Positions 17,475 through 27,034 are shown, counted from the stretch's first letter. The stretch is DNA of 64,000 bases from Undibacterium sp. YM2 (GCF_009937975.1 NZ_AP018441.1:5580001-5644000), one strand, 5' to 3'. Numbers and translations are program-made. The notes: generated from the sequence alone by a model not told the origin.

Positions 17475-18730
17475 ATGGTCAATCTTGATTCTGCCTATCA
17501 ATATAAATTAATCGTGGATAACACTCTTACTGCCAGACAAGCCGCCGAATTGCTCGGCATCAGCCTGCCGACCTTGTATTCCTATGTCAGCCGCGGTTTG
17601 CTGCAATCGCACCAATACCAGGGACAAAGAGCGAAACGCTACTTAAAGGAGGAAGTCTTGCGCCTGCTGGCCCGCACCACTGATAGCAAGCGCGCAGGCG
17701 GTGCAGCAGAATCAGCGATAGACTGGGGGGTGCCTGTCCTTGAATCCAGAATCACGCAGGTGACTCATGGCAAGCTGTATTACCGTGGTCACGCAGTTGA
17801 TGACCTGGCAAGCACACATACGCTGGAACAAGTCGCACTGATTTTGTGGGACAGCAACATCCGCCCGATCTCCCTCAAACTTGTTTGAATGATCTGACTA
17901 CGCTATGGCCCAAACTGCTGGACTTGACGCCGCACCTTCCACCCTACGAAAGAGCCATCTGCATCTTGCCTCTGCTGACTAACACAGTAGAGGAAATGCC
18001 AGGCATGCATACTCACCAAAAGGCCATGTTATGGATGCACCTGACCGCAGCAGCACTATTGGGTATCGCACCTGACTATCAGGCATTTCATCAAAAACTT
18101 GCGGCAGCATGGCAGTTGAATGAGGATCAAACAGAACTGGTACGCGCGGCCCTGGTTGTTAGTGCAGACCATGAATTGAATGTATCGACGTTTACCGTGC
18201 GTTGCGTTGCCTCTGCGGGTGCGAATATGGGCATGGCATTGGTGGCAGGGTTGGCTGCGCTCTCGGGCCCCAAGCACGGTGGTGAAAGTCTGCGCGTCAG
18301 CCGCATGTTGCGTGCGGCAATGGCGACACCGCCAAGTGACATAAGCAGCTTCTTGTCAAAACGCCTGAGTAAGCATGATGCGCATGAGCATTTCTCACCC
18401 AGGCTGCCGGGTTTTTCTCATCCGCTTTACCCTGATGGCGATCCACGCGGTGCCCTGCTGATGAAAATGCTGGACAGGAACAGGCATGCAGGCTTGTTTG
18501 CCATTGCTGACATGGCAGATGACCTGACAGGGCAAAAACTGAATATAGACTTTGGCCTTGTTGCAATTGAAATTGCTTGCCAGTTACCACCAGGTGCCGC
18601 GCAAATCCTGTTTGCACTGGGCCGCACGGCAGGCTGGATAGCCCACGCGATGGAGCAGATAGAAACCGGCCAACTGATACGCCCGCGTGCCAGGTATGTG
18701 GGCAAGTTTCCTGACATTGGTGCCGTATAG
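17475..18730 (+). pseudogene. Citrate synthase-like protein with N-terminal HTH, frameshifted
   Basis: The reading begins MVNLDSAYQYKL and shows an excisionase/MerR-type helix-turn-helix (LTARQAAELLGISLPTLYSY) followed by the start of a citrate synthase fold (YYRGHAVDDLA, ALILWDSN), then stops at 17886-17888. The rest continues in the -1 frame from about 17863 (DLPQTCLNDL) to 18730, including GPKHGGESLRVSRML and FSHPLYPDGDPRGALL of the catalytic domain. Inserting one base in the CGCCCG run near 17865 restores a protein of about 419 residues. It is either a recent pseudogene or a sequencing error. An alternative GTG start lies two codons upstream. Intact homologues beside CaiB-type CoA-transferases probably condense an acyl-CoA with a keto acid. 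Confidence 0.75.
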
Positions 18731-18731
18731 A

Positions 18732-18965
18732 TCAGGGTTCTGTAGCAGGTAGATTGGGCTCATCTGGCGTATACGCCAATATATCGCCAGGCTGGCATGC
18801 CAGCACTTCACAAATTTTTTCCAGGGTATCAAAGCGTATCGCCTTGGCCTTGCCAGTCTTTAATACGGACAGGTTTTGTGGCGTGATATCGACGAGCTCA
18901 GCCAGGGTATTCAAACGCATCTTGCGCTGGGCGAGCACGACATCCAGATTAACAGTAATAGGCAT
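18732..18965 (-). CDS. XRE-family helix-turn-helix regulator
   Basis: A 77-residue protein that is almost entirely a Cro/C1 helix-turn-helix: VVLAQRKMRLNTLAELVDIT, QNLSVLKTGKAKAIRFDTLE, KICEVLACQPGDILAY. This short YozG-like type is usually paired with a DUF2975 membrane protein, which lies 7 bp upstream in the same orientation. It likely regulates the pair in response to a membrane signal. It converges on the citrate synthase-like gene with only one base between the stops. Confidence 0.88.
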   Translation of the reverse strand: MPITVNLDVVLAQRKMRLNTLAELVDITPQNLSVLKTGKAKAIRFDTLEKICEVLACQPGDILAYTPDEPNLPATEP

Positions 18966-18972
18966 CGCGTCC

Positions 18973-19560
18973 TCAGATAGTCAGTTCAGCTTCTTCATTG
19001 AGATCAACACCTATTTCAAGTGACCATAGCAAGAGCAGGCAGGCACCCAGCCAGATAAGTTGGTCAAATGATTTGCCCAAAAAATAAGTAAAGCTGCCAG
19101 TGGCTTCGTGACCTGGATAGACATAGCTCAATGCTATCGCAATCAACTCCACCACGAACATGATAGCAACCAGTACCAGGTTAATGTTGAACGCTCTTTT
19201 TGCATGGAACACTGCCTTCTTGTTGAAAATTTCCCCCTCATGAAAACAGGTCAGCAACTGATTGATATGTATCAGTACCAGTTCTATCATGCCAAAGAAA
19301 AACAGTGAGGCCAGTACGGCTACTACTTTCAATTCTGTACTCAGGCCTTCCCGCAATTGAGAGAAAAAACCATTTTCGACGACGACCGCTTTGGAAAGAT
19401 AGCCCATCACCGTCAAGTCACCCGAAGATGCCAGCATGACGATAATTGGCAAGGCAATAGCCCCTATTCCGACAACGATCATGGTCAGCACGTTGAGGAA
19501 TAAAAAATACCTGCTCAACTTGCGAATATTGCTAATCCTGGCATGTTTCTGAACTTGCAT
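18973..19560 (-). CDS. DUF2975 family membrane protein
   Basis: A 195-residue protein with four hydrophobic segments, at about residues 20-45, 75-100, 125-150 and 165-185. It matches the DUF2975 layout: short basic N-terminus, four helices, acidic tail. Its function is unknown; it is the usual partner of a short XRE regulator (the next gene), and the pair may form a membrane-linked switch. It appears to be the first gene of a two-gene operon. Confidence 0.8.
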   Translation of the reverse strand: MQVQKHARISNIRKLSRYFLFLNVLTMIVVGIGAIALPIIVMLASSGDLTVMGYLSKAVVVENGFFSQLREGLSTELKVVAVLASLFFFGMIELVLIHINQLLTCFHEGEIFNKKAVFHAKRAFNINLVLVAIMFVVELIAIALSYVYPGHEATGSFTYFLGKSFDQLIWLGACLLLLWSLEIGVDLNEEAELTI

Positions 19561-19680
19561 TTCGAACTCCTGATTGAATTAATGATGAGAATTCTACGCC
19601 AACAAATTCGAAATACAAGATTTATTTATCGTTTGTCGATAAATAAATGCCGAAATATAATAAATCACAAGAATCAGAGA

Positions 19681-19714
19681 GACAAAAGAAAAAGGGCTGC
19701 ATGAAGCAGCCCTT
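19681..19714 (-). terminator. Rho-independent terminator of the TonB receptor gene
   Basis: On the minus strand GGGCTGC pairs with GCAGCCC around TTCAT, and the stem is followed by TTTTTCTTTTG. It starts about 28 bases after the receptor stop codon. Confidence 0.9.
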
Positions 19715-19741
19715 AGCAAAAACCAAGTTCAAATCACATCA

Positions 19742-22135
19742 TTACCAGGCGTAAGCAGCCTTCGCATAGTAGTAACGGCCATTGAAACCATAAGGCGAGA
19801 ATGTGGAATAAGGCAGGGTTCCACCAGAATTCAAATTACCTGCCGATGTCACCTGGTCAGGATATTTGTCAGTCAGGTTATCGACACCAGCACTGATAGT
19901 CCATTTACCCAGTTTGACGCTGGCGGCCAGGTCCAGCACTGTATTGGCGCTGTATGTCTGGTCCAGTGCGACACTATTTTGTGGTGAGACAAAGCTACCG
20001 TAGCGGGTGACCAGGCCATGGATATTCCAGTTGGCAAAGGCATAGTCAGCAGAGATGCTGAATTTGTCTTTTGGTGTTGCCTCAGTTGCGCGGTTAATGG
20101 TTTGCCTGTCTATCAGCAAGAGATTGTTTTGCGTCAAAATCGCCGGATTGGCGGCAACATTTTTGACCGTTGTGTCATTGTGATTGTAGGCCACGGTAAA
20201 GCCCAGCTTGTCTGTGCCAGACAAGGGGATCTGATAAGAGCCAACGATATCAACACCACGGGTCTTGGTATCAAGCGCATTGGTGAAATAACGCGCTGCA
20301 CCTACCAATACACCTTGCTGCGCCAGTACACTTTGCAAAGCCGCAGGCAAGACCAGGTTACCAGAATACAGGATACGATTATCAATATCGATCTGGTAAG
20401 CATCTATGCTCAGTGTCGCATTCTTGCTTGGTTGCAGGACTGCACCAAGGCTGTAGTTACGTGATTTTTCTGCTTGCAGCGGTACTGCACCCAGGGCCTT
20501 GGCAGCAGCCGTGGCAACGCCAAAAGTACCGGTATCCACCAGTTGCGATGTACCGTTGATGGTGATCAGGTTAGTCGTGGATATCGTGTAATTCTGTTGC
20601 GCCAGTGAAGGCGCGCGGAAACCATTTGACGCCGCAGCACGCAAGGCAAATTCTTTGGTGAATTCAAAACGTCCAGACAATTTTCCAGAAGTGACGCTGC
20701 CAAAATCACTGTAGTTTTCATGACGCAAAGCCAGCGATGCACTCAGTTGCTTGCTCAGTTCAGCTTCGATATTGGCATAGATGGATGCGCTGTGGCGGCT
20801 GAAGCTTCCTGCATTCGAAGGCTGGAAACCAGAGAAGCCCTGGGCACCACTACCGAAATAAGAATTCGCCTCACCCGCACCAATTTCATATTGGTCGCGG
20901 CGGTATTCTGCGCCAACGGCCAGCGTCAGAGGATTCGCCAGGCCGGCAAATTCAAATTCTTTCGCTGCATCAAAGTTTGCCAGGGTCTGGGTATTTTTCA
21001 GCTTGCCTGCATAAAACTTCGTAGGGCTGGTGGCACCCAGACTCAGGTTGACGGTATTGTTGACGTCGAGACTGAATTCGCTGGAACCATAATTGACGCT
21101 GGCATCCCAGCGCCAGCCATCAGTACGGCCCTTGATACCACCGACAACAGACACGTCAGTATTCGTGCCCGCTTCATTCGGCAAGAAGCCATTTGGGTAC
21201 AGCGGGGTGCGCAAAGTCGTGCCTGTGGTGTAGGCTGTGCGCCAGGTCGCGGCGGCATCTGTGCTGCGGCGGCTGTAGTTGGCAAAGCCGTACAATTCCA
21301 AGTCTGTTGCCAGTGCCAACGAGGCATTTGCACCCAGATTGGTTTGTTGCAGTTTGGGGTCGCCCTGTACCTGATTGACTCTGCCATACAGAGGTTCCAG
21401 CGGATTACGGAAATCAGCACCAGCGCGGTTGGTTTCATTCTGGTTGCGCTGTTCTGCGGTAAAACGCGCCCAGCCCTTGTCGCCCAGTGCCGTGCCAAAG
21501 TTGGCGCTCAAACTGCCCTGAGTACCATCACGCTTGCTGTACTGACCGCCACCAAACTGCACTTCGCCACCATTCGCCCCTTTTTTGAGGATGATGTTGA
21601 TGACACCGGCAATCGCATCTGAACCATATTGTGCTGCTGCACCATCACGCAAGACTTCTATCTTTTCAATCGAACTGATAGGGATAGTATTCAAATCAGC
21701 CGGTGAAGAACCGCGCCCCGCCGTGCCATTCACATTCACCACAGCCGAGGTATGCCAGCGCTTGCCATTCACCAGCACCAGAGTCTGATCAGGTGACAAG
21801 CCGCGCAATTGTGCCGGACGGCTGGCAGAAGTGCCATCTGCCACAGCAGGACGCGGGAAGTTCAGGGAAGGCAGCAAACGGCTCAATACCGCGGCCAGTT
21901 CACCGGAACCAGTCGATTGCAAGTCTTTGGAAGTTAATATATCAACCGGCGCTTCAGAGTCAGACACTGTTCGCTTGATGCTGCGCGTGCCAGTCACAAT
22001 CACGGTGTCTGATTGTGGCGGGATAATTTCTTGTGCCTGTGCAGACATGGCAGATAAGGCAGCCAACAAGGCTGTTACCAGCAAGGCATTTCGTCGCTGC
22101 GGCAAGTCTAAGGTTGAATTTGAAGTTACTTTCAT
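19742..22135 (-). CDS. TonB-dependent outer membrane receptor
   Basis: A 797-residue outer membrane protein. Residues 1-35 are a signal peptide (LLVTALLAALSAMSAQA-QE), followed by a TonB box-like DTVIVTGTRS, a plug domain (RGLSPDQTLVLVNGKR, DLNTIPISSIEKIEVLRDGA, YGSDAIAGVINIILKKG) and a 22-strand barrel ending in aromatic AYAW. It imports a siderophore, cobalamin, sugar or other bulky ligand; the NTIPxSxIxxIEVLRDGAAAQYGSDAIAG subtype is common among receptors for carbohydrates or unknown ligands. It has its own promoter region and terminator, just downstream of the STM4011-type cluster, and could serve it. Confidence 0.92.
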   Translation of the reverse strand: MKVTSNSTLDLPQRRNALLVTALLAALSAMSAQAQEIIPPQSDTVIVTGTRSIKRTVSDSEAPVDILTSKDLQSTGSGELAAVLSRLLPSLNFPRPAVADGTSASRPAQLRGLSPDQTLVLVNGKRWHTSAVVNVNGTAGRGSSPADLNTIPISSIEKIEVLRDGAAAQYGSDAIAGVINIILKKGANGGEVQFGGGQYSKRDGTQGSLSANFGTALGDKGWARFTAEQRNQNETNRAGADFRNPLEPLYGRVNQVQGDPKLQQTNLGANASLALATDLELYGFANYSRRSTDAAATWRTAYTTGTTLRTPLYPNGFLPNEAGTNTDVSVVGGIKGRTDGWRWDASVNYGSSEFSLDVNNTVNLSLGATSPTKFYAGKLKNTQTLANFDAAKEFEFAGLANPLTLAVGAEYRRDQYEIGAGEANSYFGSGAQGFSGFQPSNAGSFSRHSASIYANIEAELSKQLSASLALRHENYSDFGSVTSGKLSGRFEFTKEFALRAAASNGFRAPSLAQQNYTISTTNLITINGTSQLVDTGTFGVATAAAKALGAVPLQAEKSRNYSLGAVLQPSKNATLSIDAYQIDIDNRILYSGNLVLPAALQSVLAQQGVLVGAARYFTNALDTKTRGVDIVGSYQIPLSGTDKLGFTVAYNHNDTTVKNVAANPAILTQNNLLLIDRQTINRATEATPKDKFSISADYAFANWNIHGLVTRYGSFVSPQNSVALDQTYSANTVLDLAASVKLGKWTISAGVDNLTDKYPDQVTSAGNLNSGGTLPYSTFSPYGFNGRYYYAKAAYAW

Positions 22136-22270
22136 ACAGGATCACTTTCTATGCTAATGAGCTTTAGGTTGAACCGATATTACTTCCTTGTGTATAGACG
22201 ACAAACGATTGTTTTCAGCTAAAAACATGAAAAAATCATATAAGGCAAAACACTTTATCTTATTTCCCAC

Positions 22271-23134
22271 TCATGCTGCAAAGCGCACAGGTATTCTTTC
22301 CAGCAAGCCGCTGCCATATACCTCATGCGATTGCATGGCATCCAGATGGATATAACCTATGTGGCAGTGACAAGTCGCTTTGCTACAGGTTTCTTTCTTG
22401 AGCATGCTGGCCAGTGGATCAGTGAAAATATTGCCTTTACGGGTCTTGATGAAATGGCAGCGGAACAGGTCGCCATTCCCCTCTATGGACACCACCTCAC
22501 TGCCAGCCTTGCAGTCTTTGCCCATGCTTTCATACCAGGGCAGGTTCAACCTGAACAGATAATCGATGTCTTCAAGAAAAGCGATTTCTTCTTCCGAGTA
22601 ATAATCCACTTCACGTTTATAGGCATTGATCCACATATACACATCCTGCGGCAGGCGCTGGCGCAGAGAAGTAATTTGTGGGAAGTGTTGTTTTAGTCCC
22701 ACTACACCGACGCTATGGCGTATCTGCAAGGCAGCCAGTTCATTACATTTCCCGATGAATTTTTCTTCGGTCACAAAATCGGGGTGATAGGTAGTCCATA
22801 AAGCCGTGGTCTGTTTATTGCAACGTGACAGCCATTGCGTATTCCAGGCCAGATTAGTTTGCGCCGCCACCTTGCTGACATGCGGCAGATGCGACAAACG
22901 TATCACTGCTTCCTGATACCATTTACGCACCAGGGCTTCACCGTAGGGTGTAATAAACACTTCCATGGGCTGGTCTGCACTGCTGTTTTGCTCTACCCAA
23001 TCGACAAATCTGTCCAGGTCTTTTTTATCCAGCGCCTGCAGTTCACGGCTGTTTTTTTCTTTGGCAAAGGGACAGTATTCGCAACTGTAATTGCAATCTG
23101 TCAGGTGGCCGCGATAAATAATTTTCAGGCTCAT
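22271..23134 (-). CDS. STM4011 family radical SAM protein
   Basis: A 287-residue radical SAM enzyme with DCNYSCEYCPF (C14, C18, C21) binding the [4Fe-4S] cluster. More cysteines near the C-terminus (CKAGSE, FRCHF, CSKATCHCH) could bind an extra cluster, as in SPASM-like tails. It is the last gene of the STM4015-to-STM4011 operon and overlaps the upstream gene by ATGA. The family is named after Salmonella locus STM4011; no reaction is known to me. The phosphatase-like and ATP-grasp partners suggest modification of a small metabolite or peptide. Confidence 0.85.
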   Translation of the reverse strand: MSLKIIYRGHLTDCNYSCEYCPFAKEKNSRELQALDKKDLDRFVDWVEQNSSADQPMEVFITPYGEALVRKWYQEAVIRLSHLPHVSKVAAQTNLAWNTQWLSRCNKQTTALWTTYHPDFVTEEKFIGKCNELAALQIRHSVGVVGLKQHFPQITSLRQRLPQDVYMWINAYKREVDYYSEEEIAFLEDIDYLFRLNLPWYESMGKDCKAGSEVVSIEGNGDLFRCHFIKTRKGNIFTDPLASMLKKETCSKATCHCHIGYIHLDAMQSHEVYGSGLLERIPVRFAA

Positions 23135-24471
23135 TTGCTGACGTACTCCTGCATCTTTTGTTTGACGGCTGGCGAAATAAACCAGTGGCCGATGAGATCA
23201 GAATAAGCCATGCCTTCGCCTTGCAGTTGCATGCGACCGGCATTCTCTTGCGCCAGATTCATTTCCAGCAGAGCCTGCAATTCAGGAAAATCCGCATACA
23301 CATCCGTACCATAAATACCTTGGTAATGCGCAGCATCCAGCCCTTGCGCTTTAAGCAAAGACTTGATCAGGTAACGACGCTTCCTGTCATCCTCAGACAG
23401 GCGTATGCCATAGCTGGCTGCCATGAAGTCGGCGCGCTCCTTCGCAACATAGTCATCGATGATCGCTGCTACATTGGGTTTGGAGACGGCATATTCTGTC
23501 GAGTAATGCACATCTGTTGTGTAAGACCTCGCATTCGTACCCAAGCCTATCATGCCATCTTCCTGGCATGAATATTCTGAACTTTCACGCAAACCAGCTA
23601 CCTGCTTGCGAAACAGGCGCATGGAATCCTGCGCGTAACCGTTGGCCTGCAAAAAGTCACGCCCTATGCGGTATAGCGTGCTGCGTATGTCTTGGTTTTG
23701 TATGCTGATATGCTTCTTGAATAGCGAAGTCAGGGGGCGCACATACAAGGGGTACAGGAAGATTTCCGTCGGTTGAAACTGCACTGCTTTTTGCAGCGAT
23801 GCCAGCCAGGTTTCCACCGTTTGCCCTGGGATGCCATAAATCAAATCAAGATTAAATACCGGGAACTGGTAGCTGCTGATTTTCTCTAGCAGCGGTTCCA
23901 TCACGGTTTCTGGCTGCACCCGCCCTACCGAACGCGCTTCAGCTTCGATAAAACTTTGTATGCCTATGCTGAGTCTTTGCACACCATGTTGCGACAGAAA
24001 AGTCAGCTTTTCATCATTGATGGTATCAGGTGAAATCTCAAAGGAACCTGGTGTGTTTTTCAAGTCTAGGCCCAGGGTATCGATGTAAATAGTAAACAAT
24101 TGCTCAAGTTGGCTGATGTCCAGATGACTGGGTGTACCACCACCGATGGCATAACCGGCAAAGTTGAAATCACCCAGGCTATCCCTTACGACTTCAGCTT
24201 CCAGCTGTATCTTTTTAAGGTATAGATTAACCAGATCTTCCTTGGGATGCGACACCGTAAACAAATTACAGAATGAGCATTTCATGCGGCAAAAAGGAAT
24301 ATGCGTGTAGAGATACAGCGCATGCTTTTTCTCTGTTGCCCACAATGTTTTCAAATCCAGTTTTTCTTCAAACGTCCTGTACGCAGTCTTGTGCGGGTAT
24401 GAATACAGATAACTTTGAAAACGGTTGGTTTCTTCCAGATAACGACGAAATGTATGAGCTATCTCTGTCAT
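23131..24471 (-). CDS. STM4012 family radical SAM protein (HemN-like)
   Basis: A 446-residue radical SAM protein of the coproporphyrinogen III dehydrogenase-like group. YLYTHIPFCRMKCSFCNLFT holds the cluster cysteines C61, C65 and C68, and the extra Phe-Cys is typical of HemN relatives. GGGTPSHL and RLSIGIQSF follow at the expected places. It is not true HemN, because it sits in the STM401x cluster and overlaps its neighbours by ATGA at both ends. The substrate is unknown. Confidence 0.88.
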   Translation of the reverse strand: MTEIAHTFRRYLEETNRFQSYLYSYPHKTAYRTFEEKLDLKTLWATEKKHALYLYTHIPFCRMKCSFCNLFTVSHPKEDLVNLYLKKIQLEAEVVRDSLGDFNFAGYAIGGGTPSHLDISQLEQLFTIYIDTLGLDLKNTPGSFEISPDTINDEKLTFLSQHGVQRLSIGIQSFIEAEARSVGRVQPETVMEPLLEKISSYQFPVFNLDLIYGIPGQTVETWLASLQKAVQFQPTEIFLYPLYVRPLTSLFKKHISIQNQDIRSTLYRIGRDFLQANGYAQDSMRLFRKQVAGLRESSEYSCQEDGMIGLGTNARSYTTDVHYSTEYAVSKPNVAAIIDDYVAKERADFMAASYGIRLSEDDRKRRYLIKSLLKAQGLDAAHYQGIYGTDVYADFPELQALLEMNLAQENAGRMQLQGEGMAYSDLIGHWFISPAVKQKMQEYVSK

Positions 24472-25265
24472 GCCAGGCTCCCTCGCCTCAAATGAAAATC
24501 TGCATAGGGAATAATCCAGACTTTTTCATGCCCCAGCCTATGCCCTGTATAACCGTCTTCACCGTAGGTTGTGCCGTGATCAGAACTGATAATCACAAAG
24601 GTATCACCCATCTGATTGAGCGCTTGAAACAAGGGAGGTAACTGGCTGTCTATATAACGCAATGCCGCAGCATGACTGGCCAGGCTGTCGCCAACTGAAC
24701 CGGGCAGGTAATGACAATTGGGTTGGTGTAGTGCAGATAAATTCATAAATAAAAAAACTTTTTGATCAGGTTTTTGTTCCAGCAACTCTATGGAAAATTC
24801 AACTTGATGCCTGGTTGATTCAGGATCGGTCACACCAAACTCTGGCTGCCAGTAACTTTCCTGAAACAGATTGGGCAGGACACAGGACAAGGGATTTTGT
24901 TTTTTGAAAAAGCCGACTCCGCCTATGCAGATAGTGCGGTAACCGATGTCAGCAAAGCCGCTGACTATGTCTGGCGTATCGAAACAATAGCTGGATGTAC
25001 CCGTGGTTTCACTGCCCGCGAACTTCAATGAAAATAAACGCTCATGCACGCCCGGCCTGGCAGGTGTGGGGAGAAAACCAGCAAAAAAAGCACAGTGCGA
25101 TGCGTAGGTAAAAGAACCGGGTGCATGGCGCTCTTCCCAGCCCGCAGGCAATATACTGGCAAGAAAAGGGGTGCGACCTGTCGCAAGCTCTTGTTGTGCG
25201 ACGTCATAGCGCAGGGTATCAAGCGTAATGATGAGGACATTGCTCTTGCCCACTATCTGGTTCAT
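24468..25265 (-). CDS. STM4013/SEN3800 family hydrolase (alkaline phosphatase/sulfatase fold)
   Basis: A 265-residue protein with the metal-binding elements of the sulfatase/alkaline phosphatase superfamily: ITLDTLRYD at the N-terminus and SSDHGTTYGEDG with GHRLGHEKVWIIPY at the C-terminus. The nucleophile region reads HAPGSFTYASHCAFFAGF; there is no C/S-x-P-x-R formylglycine motif, so a Ser or Thr nucleophile and phosphoester-type chemistry are likelier than sulfatase activity. There is no signal peptide. The start at 25265 overlaps the HAD stop as ATGA; an ATG three codons earlier is possible. Confidence 0.83.
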   Translation of the reverse strand: MNQIVGKSNVLIITLDTLRYDVAQQELATGRTPFLASILPAGWEERHAPGSFTYASHCAFFAGFLPTPARPGVHERLFSLKFAGSETTGTSSYCFDTPDIVSGFADIGYRTICIGGVGFFKKQNPLSCVLPNLFQESYWQPEFGVTDPESTRHQVEFSIELLEQKPDQKVFLFMNLSALHQPNCHYLPGSVGDSLASHAAALRYIDSQLPPLFQALNQMGDTFVIISSDHGTTYGEDGYTGHRLGHEKVWIIPYADFHLRRGSLA

Positions 25266-25927
25266 ATCATGCATGCCAGAGCCTCCTCAAGGTCATGGAT
25301 ACCTGATAACACACGGTCTGGTCTGACTGCCACGGTTTCGTTTTCAGGGCTGACGAAAACTGTTTTTAATTGCATGGCCATGGCTGGCTGCATATCATTG
25401 ATGTAGTCGTCCCCTATCATGACTACACTGGCATGGTAAGCGTAACTCAAAGCATGTGAAAACAAGCGAGTATCAGGTTTGGCATAACCCACCTCAGCAG
25501 AAATAAAGATATGCTCAAAATAATCTGTCAGACCTGCACTCTGTAATTTGCGACGCTGCACATGTGCTGAACCATTGGAAATAATCATGAGCTGGTAATC
25601 AAGAGACAAACGTTCCAGCATCTCACTAAGCACACTATCTGGCTTCACAAAATCTGGCAGTGACATATGATCTTCCCACAAGCTTTCTGCGGTGTAAGGA
25701 AGTCTTGGGAAACGCTGCAGTAATTCCTGGCAAAAGAGTTTACGGTCTTTTCTGCCATGGCAGTCCAGTGCAATCATTTCTGCTTGTAGCAGCGACATAT
25801 CTTCACCAGAAAATGCAGCCTGATTCCTGCTGATGAAATTCTGTATATAAGCATTGAAGGCCGCGTCCCTGTCTACCAGGGTATTGTCGATATCAAACAG
25901 CAGGCTGGCTTTGTTTGCACTAAGCAT
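25262..25927 (-). CDS. HAD superfamily hydrolase embedded in the STM401x cluster
   Basis: A 221-residue haloacid dehalogenase-like phosphatase with all four motifs: LLFDIDNTLVDRD (nucleophile Asp and general acid Asp), IISNGS, GYAKPDTRLF and VVMIGDDYINDM. The cap lies between motifs I and II (C1 type). The true start is the ATG giving MLSANKASLLFDID, which overlaps the end of the STM4014 gene by 8 bp. The family suggests removal of phosphate from a small metabolite. I do not remember this gene as a standard STM4011-4015 member, so it may be a lineage-specific addition. Confidence 0.88.
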   Translation of the reverse strand: MLSANKASLLFDIDNTLVDRDAAFNAYIQNFISRNQAAFSGEDMSLLQAEMIALDCHGRKDRKLFCQELLQRFPRLPYTAESLWEDHMSLPDFVKPDSVLSEMLERLSLDYQLMIISNGSAHVQRRKLQSAGLTDYFEHIFISAEVGYAKPDTRLFSHALSYAYHASVVMIGDDYINDMQPAMAMQLKTVFVSPENETVAVRPDRVLSGIHDLEEALACMI

Positions 25928-27029
25928 AGGCCAGCCTCTGTCTTTCCAGCACTGCATTGATTTCTGCCAGGTAGGTATTCTCGCCATTGTGCAGCAAATT
26001 AGGCAGCAAATCGCCAAAGGCATTGGCTTCCAGCAGCACGGGGGATGTATCATTTCTGGGTAACAGGATATCCAGTCCGGCATATAGCGAGCGCGGAAAT
26101 GCATGCATGGTTTTTTCCACCAGGGTATCGATCTCTTGCCAGGTCGATGACGACAATTCCAGCTCATCGACAGCGCAGCGCTGGTTACCCAGATGCAGAT
26201 TGGTCATGGGGCCGCGACTGAGTCTGGCAATTGCATGCCTGCGCTGACCTGCTATGCCCACTACCCGCAGATCGTAAGAACTGTCTTCATGCTTTGCCTT
26301 GGGCATCCAGCTTTCTACCATGGCACCCTGGGCGAACAAGAAATCGAGAATGTTCTGTATCTTGTTTCGCGCAGTATATTTTTTTATTTTCAGCGAATTG
26401 TAATAACGGTCACCATCAATACCATGCACGATCTCTACCGTAGAGTAAGCCTGTTCTTTACCGTTTCTTTTATTGTATTCATAAGCGACGATGCCCGATG
26501 CAGAAGAGCTGGAATTCAGTTTGATAAAAAAGCGGCTGTACGCCTGCGTTTCTGCGTAAGCGAAAAATTCATCGTAGCTGGAAAATACTGGCAGACTGGG
26601 TAGCGTATGGTCAGCCAATATTTGCTTGCACACGGGCTTGTTAAACATGCTGACGATATCATCAGGGTGATTGAAGCAGTTCAGCCCCGCTATCTGCTGT
26701 GCTATTGTTTCCATCAATTGAGAAAATCCCCGGAACCATAGTCGCGGATGATAAATCCTGCCACGTTCATCTTCCAGCCCGCTGGCATTTTCCAGACCAC
26801 CAAGGGCGAGTATTTTCTTTTCCACAGCAAAATTTTCACCGGGTGATTCAATCCTTACCGTGTCGCCATCCCTGAGTACATCAGGCAGTTTGCACTCACC
26901 ATTCAAAATGCTCAGGTAGGGGATGACCAGGGCAGTATCCTGCCCTGCTTGTTGCAATGCTTCCTGAAAAAAATGCACGCGGCGGTTTTCAGGATTGCCT
27001 AACAGTACAAAACGGGATTTCTGTTGCAT
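25920..27029 (-). CDS. STM4014 family protein, ATP-grasp-like
   Basis: A 369-residue protein. The central part FFIKLNSSSSASGIVAYEYN, followed by AMVESWMPKAKHEDSSYDLRVV and the late LYAGLDILLP..PVLLEANAFGDLLPN, has the order of an ATP-grasp fold: nucleotide-binding lysine strand, then a metal-binding Asp and Glu-Asn pair. The reaction would be ATP-dependent ligation of a carboxylate to an amine or thiol. It starts 5 bp after the STM4015 gene; an ATG 11 codons upstream would lie inside that gene. Substrates are unknown. Confidence 0.8.
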   Translation of the reverse strand: MQQKSRFVLLGNPENRRVHFFQEALQQAGQDTALVIPYLSILNGECKLPDVLRDGDTVRIESPGENFAVEKKILALGGLENASGLEDERGRIYHPRLWFRGFSQLMETIAQQIAGLNCFNHPDDIVSMFNKPVCKQILADHTLPSLPVFSSYDEFFAYAETQAYSRFFIKLNSSSSASGIVAYEYNKRNGKEQAYSTVEIVHGIDGDRYYNSLKIKKYTARNKIQNILDFLFAQGAMVESWMPKAKHEDSSYDLRVVGIAGQRRHAIARLSRGPMTNLHLGNQRCAVDELELSSSTWQEIDTLVEKTMHAFPRSLYAGLDILLPRNDTSPVLLEANAFGDLLPNLLHNGENTYLAEINAVLERQRLAYA

Positions 27030-27034
27030 CTGTC

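Noticed and set aside
17855..17890. Programmed ribosomal frameshift in the citrate synthase-like gene
   Set aside because: No X-XXY-YYZ slippery heptamer is present at the junction and no downstream stimulatory structure stood out; a point indel explains it better.
20720..21622. 300-codon plus-strand gene
   Set aside because: Antisense to the TonB-dependent receptor; no domain or ribosome site.
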